Shown one piece after another: positions 1 to 5,633 of a stretch of 5,633 nucleotides of DNA; within the stretch, counting starts at the first letter, position 1; each line of letters starts with the position of its first letter. Origin of the DNA: Bordetella parapertussis. Lineage in GTDB: Bacteria > Pseudomonadota > Gammaproteobacteria > Burkholderiales > Burkholderiaceae_D. The notes under the pieces are model-generated. The model worked only from the letters and a program-made list of their open reading frames with translations, ran no database searches and was not told the origin of the DNA. The DNA lies in the NCBI GenBank assembly GCA_945867725.1, contig CAMBJI010000147.1, forward strand, positions 1 to 5,633, written 5' to 3'. The position numbers and the translations under genes were made by a program.

Positions 1-448
<448 letters not shown>

Positions 449-452
449 CTAG

Positions 453-1397
453 TCATTGAGGGAAATAACTGATGGCCAAGCGCAGAAAATCCTGCCGACC
501 CAGTGACTCCGACAGCCCGTTGATTTCGCTGCCGCGCCTGACGACCGACAGCCGCCATGCCCAAGAGCGCTGATACCACTGCAATCCCAGCTCCCATTCG
601 CCAGTCATGCGCCGGGGTTTGACCGTCCGCACCTGATCATCCGAAAACATGCCACCTTCAAGCGTGGCATCGTAAGCTACCGCTCGCATAGCCCCTCGCG
701 CAAAGACGTACACTCCTCCCGCCTCTGCCGAAGACTCGAGGCGTCCGGCCCGCAGCACAGCATCGGCGGTGAGGTCAGTAAAAATGTTACCCAGCCTCAG
801 TGACACGCCGGGACGTATGTCTGCATGACGATTCAATCGCCAGTAAGGTGCCCGCGCACCCGACCTGAGTACCACACCAACCTCATTCCGAATCTGCGTG
901 CTCCAGCCAAGCGGCTCGAATTGATCAAACAATTTATGAACGAAGGTCTGGGTCGGCCGCCCACCCGCGCATGGGCCAAGGCAACCGACATCCAGTCCGA
1001 ATGCCAGTTCACTGCCATCAAAATTCGCCACGTTGTAAAAAAATCCGCCATATAACCAACCGGCGTACGGCCGATCGAGCGGACTCAGATTAGCCGGTCG
1101 GACGCGAACATCCGAGGGGGTATACAACTGCTGACCTACGCGCCAACCAGCAGAACGCCAGCCCTCCGCCGTGCTGAGTCGGTAGCCGTGCGAAAAGCGC
1201 ACCCCACTCGTATACAAACCGTCATCGCGTCGCATGAGCAATGAATCATTGTCGATTTCCAGCGTGCTGGTGGGACGTCCTTCGTTAATGAATGTCTGCA
1301 GTGACTCCTCGGCACCAAGACCATCACATTGCATCCCGAGAATTGTCACCACTATCAGCAGTTTGATTGTGCTTGCGTGTCGGCTTACGAATCCCAT
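453..1397 (-). CDS. lpxR: LpxR-family outer-membrane lipid A 3'-O-deacylase
   Basis: The LpxR family (formerly DUF2219) comprises 12-stranded outer-membrane barrels. Characterised members remove the 3'-acyloxyacyl group of lipid A in a Ca2+-dependent reaction, which lowers endotoxin activity. Family marks in 314-residue numbering: EIDNDS near residues 47-52 (the Asn-Asp pair of the active site), YTSG at 62-65 (catalytic-region Thr), LDRPYAGWLYGG at 107-118, GPCAGG at 141-146, a Gln150-x3-His154 pair matching Gln118/His122 of Salmonella LpxR, GW at 164-165 followed by QIRNE, and a final strand ending in aromatic residues (SYFPQ). The chosen ATG at 1397 gives a signal peptide with basic residues, the core LLIVVTILGM and a likely cut after GLGA, and a length near the 319 residues of Salmonella LpxR. 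AGG lies a few bases upstream. An ATG at 1442 is in frame but adds 15 residues before the signal and has AGGG touching the start. The gene follows comEC on the same strand and precedes pyrG. The family is secure; enzymatic activity is inferred. Confidence 0.88.
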   Translation of the reverse strand: MGFVSRHASTIKLLIVVTILGMQCDGLGAEESLQTFINEGRPTSTLEIDNDSLLMRRDDGLYTSGVRFSHGYRLSTAEGWRSAGWRVGQQLYTPSDVRVRPANLSPLDRPYAGWLYGGFFYNVANFDGSELAFGLDVGCLGPCAGGRPTQTFVHKLFDQFEPLGWSTQIRNEVGVVLRSGARAPYWRLNRHADIRPGVSLRLGNIFTDLTADAVLRAGRLESSAEAGGVYVFARGAMRAVAYDATLEGGMFSDDQVRTVKPRRMTGEWELGLQWYQRSWAWRLSVVRRGSEINGLSESLGRQDFLRLAISYFPQ

Positions 1398-1469
1398 GCA
1401 TGCCTGAAATTCGAAATGCTGACACGGATACGGCGTAGGCATCCCTGTGCAATCGCAAGCAAAATTCGT

Positions 1470-3935
1470 TTATGAACAATCACGCGCAAGCCAGTAGCGC
1501 TGACGTTCGCAGCGATACGCACTGAACGTCATGTCATCCCCGATCGTGACCCGCACTGCGCCATCACGATCGGTACGCAAGGTTCTGATACCTCGCTGCA
1601 AATAACGATCGAGCACTTCGGCTTTGGGATGACGATAACGATTGCGATACCCCACCTGAAACAAAGCCAGCTGCGGTGACACGGCCGTAAGAAATTCAGG
1701 CGTCGACGAGGTGGCGCTGCCGTGGTGCGGCGCCAACAGCACGCTAGCAGACAACTGATCCGCAGCACGCGCCAGCAGCGCGCGTTCCTGCGGCGCTTCG
1801 ATATCACCCGTCAGCAATACCGCATGCTCGCGGTAGCGAATGCGCAAGGTACAACTACGTGCATTGGGCTGGTCGGCGTTGGCATAGTATTCATCCGGGT
1901 GAAGCATGTCGAATTGCACACCATCCCAAGTCCAGCTTTGCCCTGCGCGACATGCCGTATGCGAGGGCATTTGCCTGAGCAAAGCATGATCCTCCGGGAG
2001 TGAGGAGCGTACCCAGTTAATCGAAATACCCTCGATCACAGATGCGGCACCGCCGGCATGATCGTTGTCGCTGTGCGAGATGATGAGACCATCGAGTTGA
2101 CTGATGCCGCGCGCACGCAAATAAGGCAGCAATACGCGAGTTGCACCATCGGACTCGCTCGAATATGCCGGCCCTGTGTCGTACAGCAAACGGTGATTTG
2201 CGGTTTCGATCAGCAGCGCATTGCCCTGCCCTATATCGAATGCGGTGAGCCAGAATCCTTGAGTCGGCGTCGCGGGTCTGGCCATGAGCAGCGGCAGCCA
2301 GGCCAGCACGCCCACCCAGCGCAAAGGCCAACCACGCGGCGCGAGCAGCCAAAGCGTGCCCACCATCGCCAACACCACACTCATCGCATCCGGACGCAGC
2401 GCCTGCCATACAGCGAACGAAGTCTCACTTAACCATTGCAAGCATTGCGCCAGTGCGCTCACCAACGCATGCGCAAACTGCAGGCACCAGACCGACACGG
2501 GCGCAGGCGCAATACTTCCAGCCAGCGATAAGGGTGTGATCACAAAGCTGACCAGCGGAATAGCAATTGCGTTAGCCAGCGGACCAATTAGCGAAATCTG
2601 ACCAAACAGGGCCATCGTCAACGGCACCAGACCCAGTGTGACCGCGTATTGGGTACGTGTTGCTGACGCAAGTGATTGTTTCAGCCACGAGCGAAAGCCG
2701 GTCGCAGATGTACTCCCCGCTTCAGCCCTATCCCATTCGCCCCTGTCTGCGGTACGGCCCACGGATGCATACACAATGCAGGCGATCGCTACAAATGAGA
2801 GCCAGAACCCGGGCCACAGCACAGCCCAGGGATCGCACAGTAAAACGACGGTGATCGATAGACACAGCACATGCGATATCGAAGCGATCCGGCCCAGCCA
2901 GAGCGCAACAGAAACCACCGTAAGCATCAACAAGGTGCGCTGCGCCGGTATGCCAAATCCGGCCAGCGCCACATACACTAGCGCAGTGAGCCAACCCGCA
3001 GCCGCTCCGACTTTTTGCGCAGGGATTATCAGCGGCAGATTCGCACGCGTGAAAAAAGAATGGCGCCATAAATAGCGTGCAAGGCCGCCAAATAGCGCGG
3101 CAATCATGGTGATGTGTAATCCAGAAATGGAGACCAGATGACCAATGCCTGTGCGATTGAATACATCCCAATCCGACTGACTCACCCCACGCTGATCGCC
3201 AATCACCAGCGCAATGATCACGCCGGCATACTCGGCATCGGGCAATGCCTGCTGCAAACGATCTCGCAAGACATCCCGCGCGCGTCCAATGTAAGCAGTG
3301 AAACTGGGTACGAACGCATCATGCATTTTTTGTACGCCGGGGCGCACATAACCCGTTGCACGGACGCCTTCGGTGAGTAACCAGGCCTCGTAATCAAAAC
3401 CATCCGGATTCACATGGCCATGCGGCAGACGAAGCCTCAGCGTGAATTCCCAGCGCTGCCCCGGACGCACCGTGGGCGGATTCTGCGCATCGTCTGCATA
3501 CCAGCCGACCGACAGCAATTCGGGAATGCTGACTCTCTCACCACCGTGGAGGTGCGCACTGTCCACCCGCAAACGGAACCGGGCACCGCTTGCCACGGCA
3601 TCCGGCAAGCTATCCACGACCCCGATCACCTGAAGATCTCGACCCTCGAGTGCCACGGGTAATGCTTCGTTCAGTCGCACATGCGCGAACAGCCCAGACC
3701 ATCCAATGCCGATGGCGATACCGATGGCGATCCCAAAAGCAATACCGGCCACTGCACGCAATGACAACTGGGGTATCGTAATTTGATTCAGCTCGCGTCG
3801 AGCCAGACGATGCGCAAGCGGCAGACAGACAATGCCGATCAGCACCAAGCCTGCGCAAGTCATCGCATCAGGCAACACGGACTGAGATTGCAGCCAGAAG
3901 ACGCCTGCCAACAGCCCCAGAGCAAACGCGCGCAA
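1470..3935 (-). CDS. comEC: ComEC/Rec2 DNA-uptake channel protein
   Basis: ComEC forms the inner-membrane channel through which single-stranded transforming DNA enters the cytoplasm. All three family parts are present in 821 residues, a normal length. Residues 1-90 hold N-terminal membrane segments, followed by an OB-like periplasmic domain (DUF4131, about 90-200) with RPGQRWEF and GFDYEAWLL. The polytopic Competence domain (about 230-550) contains the hallmark GIGHLVSISGLHITMIAALF at 263-282. A C-terminal metallo-beta-lactamase-like domain (about 560-800) has DIGQGNA at 567-573, HSDNDHAGG at 621-629, LTGD at 708-711 and APHHGS at 735-740. The HxDxDH and HHGS metal/active-site motifs are intact, so it looks functional. 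The first in-frame codon after the tatD stop is a TTG at 3935-3933. It is chosen because it retains the first membrane helix (FALGLLAGVFWLQ); a GTG at codon 20 and an ATG at codon 25 would cut it off. No good Shine-Dalgarno precedes it, so translation probably depends on tatD. The function is certain as a family; whether the organism is transformable is unknown. Confidence 0.96.
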   Translation of the reverse strand: MRAFALGLLAGVFWLQSQSVLPDAMTCAGLVLIGIVCLPLAHRLARRELNQITIPQLSLRAVAGIAFGIAIGIAIGIGWSGLFAHVRLNEALPVALEGRDLQVIGVVDSLPDAVASGARFRLRVDSAHLHGGERVSIPELLSVGWYADDAQNPPTVRPGQRWEFTLRLRLPHGHVNPDGFDYEAWLLTEGVRATGYVRPGVQKMHDAFVPSFTAYIGRARDVLRDRLQQALPDAEYAGVIIALVIGDQRGVSQSDWDVFNRTGIGHLVSISGLHITMIAALFGGLARYLWRHSFFTRANLPLIIPAQKVGAAAGWLTALVYVALAGFGIPAQRTLLMLTVVSVALWLGRIASISHVLCLSITVVLLCDPWAVLWPGFWLSFVAIACIVYASVGRTADRGEWDRAEAGSTSATGFRSWLKQSLASATRTQYAVTLGLVPLTMALFGQISLIGPLANAIAIPLVSFVITPLSLAGSIAPAPVSVWCLQFAHALVSALAQCLQWLSETSFAVWQALRPDAMSVVLAMVGTLWLLAPRGWPLRWVGVLAWLPLLMARPATPTQGFWLTAFDIGQGNALLIETANHRLLYDTGPAYSSESDGATRVLLPYLRARGISQLDGLIISHSDNDHAGGAASVIEGISINWVRSSLPEDHALLRQMPSHTACRAGQSWTWDGVQFDMLHPDEYYANADQPNARSCTLRIRYREHAVLLTGDIEAPQERALLARAADQLSASVLLAPHHGSATSSTPEFLTAVSPQLALFQVGYRNRYRHPKAEVLDRYLQRGIRTLRTDRDGAVRVTIGDDMTFSAYRCERQRYWLARDCS
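3709..3732. repeat. 12-bp tandem duplication inside comEC
   Basis: The 12-mer CCGATGGCGATA occurs twice head to tail, with identity over 23 bases. On the coding strand it encodes the Gly-Ile-Ala-Ile run around residues 69-76 of ComEC, part of the second N-terminal membrane segment. The length is a multiple of three, so gain or loss of a copy would keep the frame and add or remove four small hydrophobic residues. It probably reflects ordinary slippage in a tolerant membrane helix. Confidence 0.7.
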
Positions 3936-4739
3936 TCAGGCCATCATGAGGCTGCCAAGGCGGGGCAGAACGCGCGCGACATTGTCTGTTGTCTGTTGCG
4001 CGATATCTGACAGTGATTGGCCGCGCAACTCGGCCAATACCGCAGCGATAAGAGGTGTCTGCGCCGGCGAATTCATCGCCGGATGCAGCCATGCGGGGGA
4101 GATATCCGGTGCATCGGTCTCCAGCACCAACGCCGACAGCGGCAGCGAGGTCGCTAGACGACGTATCTGCAAGGCTCGGGTAAAGGTCATAGCGCCGCCA
4201 AAACCTAATACAAAACCCAGATCAATGAAAGCCTGCGCCTGTTGCGCGCTGCCGTTGAAGGCATGCGCAATGCCGCCTTTTACCCGGATGCGTCTTAGAT
4301 ACTTAAGTAACGTATCCTGCGAACGCCGCACGTGCAAAATGACAGGCAAATCGAAATCGCGCGCGATCTTTAATTGTTCACTGTAAAAAAATTCCTGCTT
4401 CGCGCGCATTGGCGCTGCGGCCAGCTCGGGAATAAAAAAATCCAAACCGATTTCACCAATCGCCACAAAACGATCATCGTTGATGGCGCGCTGTACGCGT
4501 TCGCGTAATACACCCAGATCCTCTTCGAGCGCGTCGGGTACATACATTGGATGTATGCCTAGCGCATAAACACAAAAAGGTAATGTTGCTGACAGGTTTG
4601 CTACTTTATCGAAATTGGCACGCTCGACGGCTGGAACAATAATCCACGACACACCCGCCGTTCGGGCTTGCTCTGCTATTTGAGTTGCCGCATCACCGAA
4701 CTCACTAGCATCCAAATGGCAATGACTGTCGATAAACAT
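3936..4739 (-). CDS. tatD: TatD-family metal-dependent hydrolase (probable DNase)
   Basis: TatD proteins are cytoplasmic TIM-barrel metallohydrolases. Characterised members are 3'-5' exonucleases or DNases linked to DNA repair and DNA turnover. The 267 residues match the usual 255-270. Metal-site motifs appear in order: DSHCHLD (His6, His8), GIHP at 61-64, GEIGLDF with Glu96, LPVILHVRR with His136, GIAHAFNG with His159 (usually HCFSG) and LETDAPDISP with Asp209. The set is complete, so activity is expected, although the substrate cannot be read from sequence; TatD, YcfH and YjjV paralogues are hard to tell apart, and the E. coli symbol is used loosely. The ATG at 4739 gives the exact family start MFIDSHCHLD and is preceded by AAGAG at about five bases. 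The gene starts 12 nt after the lolD stop, and its TGA is directly followed by the comEC start, so it belongs to a lolCD-tatD-comEC transcription unit. Confidence 0.93.
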   Translation of the reverse strand: MFIDSHCHLDASEFGDAATQIAEQARTAGVSWIIVPAVERANFDKVANLSATLPFCVYALGIHPMYVPDALEEDLGVLRERVQRAINDDRFVAIGEIGLDFFIPELAAAPMRAKQEFFYSEQLKIARDFDLPVILHVRRSQDTLLKYLRRIRVKGGIAHAFNGSAQQAQAFIDLGFVLGFGGAMTFTRALQIRRLATSLPLSALVLETDAPDISPAWLHPAMNSPAQTPLIAAVLAELRGQSLSDIAQQTTDNVARVLPRLGSLMMA

Positions 4740-4751
4740 AGCGCTCTTGCG

Positions 4752-5459
4752 TCAGCCAGCGTCCTGCTGCAAGCCCTGATCCGACAGTTGCATCTTGCGG
4801 TCACACCGCTGCGCCAGCTCAGCATCATGCGTGACGATGACGAAGGCGGTACCCATGGTCTGTGCAAGCTCAAGCATCAGCGCGAATACCTGATGTGCCG
4901 TGTGTCTGTCCAAGTTACCAGTCGGTTCATCTGCCAGCACGCATGCAGGCTGGGTCACCAGCGCACGCGCCAGTGCGACACGCTGACGTTCTCCACCGGA
5001 CAGCTCGCCCGGCAAATGCGACAGTCGGGCCGAAAGACCCACACGTTCAAGCAGCGCAGCCGCCGCTGCACGGGCTTCGATACGCGATTGACGCCGAATC
5101 AGCAAGGGCATGGCTACATTATCGAGCGCAGAAAACTCCGGCAACAAATGATGAAACTGATACACGAAACCGAGCGATTGATTACGCAAATCACCGCGCA
5201 CACTTTCGGAAAGCGTAGCCAGATCTCGGCCCAGCAGATGCACGCTACCGGCCGTCGGCATATCGAGACCACCCAGCAAGTGCAGCAGTGTCGATTTACC
5301 GGAACCCGATACGCCCACAATCGCCACCCGCTCTCCCTTGCTGACCGAAAAATCGATGTTCTCAAGTACCGTCAGTTTGTCGCGACCCTGCGTGAAATGC
5401 TTGCCGAGTCCTTTGCAGGACAGCACCAGATCGGACGTAGGTAGTTTCGGATTATTCAT
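4752..5459 (-). CDS. lolD: LolD, ATPase of the lipoprotein-releasing ABC transporter
   Basis: LolD powers the LolCDE (or LolFD) complex, which extracts outer-membrane lipoproteins from the inner membrane and passes them to LolA. The 235 residues carry every ABC ATPase element: Walker [10 protein letters not shown] at 49-57, Q-loop [12 protein letters not shown] with Gln101, signature [15 protein letters not shown] from 153, Walker B VLADEPT at 174-180, D-loop NLD, and switch His211 in VTHD. The Q-loop sequence [21 protein letters not shown] is typical of LolD rather than of FtsE or MacB ATPases. The ATG at 5459 ([10 protein letters not shown]) is chosen because family similarity begins about ten residues later and it gives an 8-nt overlap with lolC. 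An upstream TTG at 5519 would mean a 68-nt overlap and twenty unconserved residues. No strong Shine-Dalgarno is seen, which fits coupling to lolC termination. tatD follows after 12 nt. Confidence 0.96.
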   Translation of the reverse strand: MNNPKLPTSDLVLSCKGLGKHFTQGRDKLTVLENIDFSVSKGERVAIVGVSGSGKSTLLHLLGGLDMPTAGSVHLLGRDLATLSESVRGDLRNQSLGFVYQFHHLLPEFSALDNVAMPLLIRRQSRIEARAAAAALLERVGLSARLSHLPGELSGGERQRVALARALVTQPACVLADEPTGNLDRHTAHQVFALMLELAQTMGTAFVIVTHDAELAQRCDRKMQLSDQGLQQDAG

Positions 5460-5633
5460 AGCGCAGCGCATCCGCTGGTCGCACACGCGCGGCGCGCCAG
5501 CTGGGATAAAGAGTTGCAAGGAAAGCCAGCGTCAGCGCCATGCTGCCGATACGCCAGACGTCTGGCCAGCGCAAATCAGAAGGCAGCGCGCTGATGAGAT
5601 AAATATCGCGCGGCAGGAATTGCACACCAAACA
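5452..5633 (-). CDS. lolC: LolC/LolE-type lipoprotein-releasing permease, C-terminal fragment
   Basis: Only the last 59 residues and the TAA stop lie in the window; the gene continues past base 5633. The fragment reads [18 protein letters not shown], then a final membrane helix from about [19 protein letters not shown], and ends [16 protein letters not shown]. The [22 protein letters not shown] ending is the hallmark C-terminus of LolC/LolE/LolF permeases (FtsX superfamily), placing the tail in the cytoplasm. The overlapping lolD gene downstream confirms the assignment. Whether the species has separate LolC and LolE or a single LolF-type protein cannot be judged from this piece. The stop codon overlaps the lolD start (TATGAATAA), so the two products are probably made in a coupled way for complex assembly. 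Confidence 0.93.
   Translation of the reverse strand, partial: FGVQFLPRDIYLISALPSDLRWPDVWRIGSMALTLAFLATLYPSWRAARVRPADALRYE

Noticed and set aside
1368..1397. Possible lipoprotein signal (Cys after LGMQ) in the LpxR-like protein.
   Set aside because: The residues before the Cys do not fit a lipobox (small residue at -1), and LpxR proteins are barrels with ordinary signal peptides.
1406..1415. The 10-mer GAAATTCGAA occurs just upstream of the LpxR-like start (1406-1415) and upstream of pyrG (381-390), suggesting a shared operator.
   Set aside because: In 5.6 kb several repeated 10-mers are expected by chance, and the two copies sit at different distances from their start codons with no flanking similarity.
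2638..3171. Open frames on both strands within comEC (plus 2638-3075, minus 2728-3171).
   Set aside because: They lie inside the conserved Competence domain of ComEC, have Cys/Arg/His-rich compositions without motifs, and show no start signals.
4668..5444. Long plus-strand open frame (258 codons) opposite lolD and tatD.
   Set aside because: It is fully antisense to two strongly conserved genes, its translation is rich in Arg, His and Gln with no recognisable domain, and it crosses the lolD/tatD junction. It is a shadow of GC-biased codon use.

Overview
The window reads as a stretch of proteobacterial chromosome of moderately high GC. All six genes lie on the minus strand, so transcription runs from high to low coordinates. 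The order lolC-lolD-tatD-comEC followed by an LpxR-like gene and pyrG suggests a Gram-negative with an outer membrane. From memory of gene neighbourhoods it looks most like Betaproteobacteria (Burkholderiales or Nitrosomonadales type). That placement is an inference; nothing here fixes the genus.

Layout in transcription order: the last 59 residues of a LolC/LolE-type lipoprotein-sorting permease (5633-5452); LolD, its ATPase partner, overlapping it by 8 nt (5459-4752); a TatD-family metal-dependent hydrolase 12 nt further on (4739-3936); a full-length ComEC/Rec2 DNA-uptake channel whose probable TTG start directly abuts the tatD stop codon, in the same frame (3935-1470); an LpxR-family outer-membrane lipid A 3'-O-deacylase homologue (about 1397-453); and the first 117 codons of pyrG, CTP synthase (352-1). 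Coding density is very high. The only gaps of note are about 72 nt upstream of the LpxR-like gene and 100 nt upstream of pyrG. The pyrG gap holds a good sigma70-type promoter and a small hairpin next to the start codon. No stretch over 300 bases lacks a gene.

Functionally, lolC and lolD belong to the Lol system, which releases lipoproteins from the inner membrane for transport to the outer membrane. tatD and comEC both concern DNA, a TatD-type nuclease and the inner-membrane channel for transforming single-stranded DNA, and they are so tightly joined that they are almost certainly co-translated. The LpxR-like protein would remodel lipid A at the cell surface, and pyrG makes CTP and probably has its own promoter. 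I saw no RNA gene, mobile element, CRISPR array or clear intrinsic terminator. Most of the window is conserved core genome. The points worth a second look are the zero-gap in-frame tatD/comEC junction, the LpxR-like insertion between comEC and pyrG, and the Shine-Dalgarno-poor, hairpin-bearing pyrG leader.
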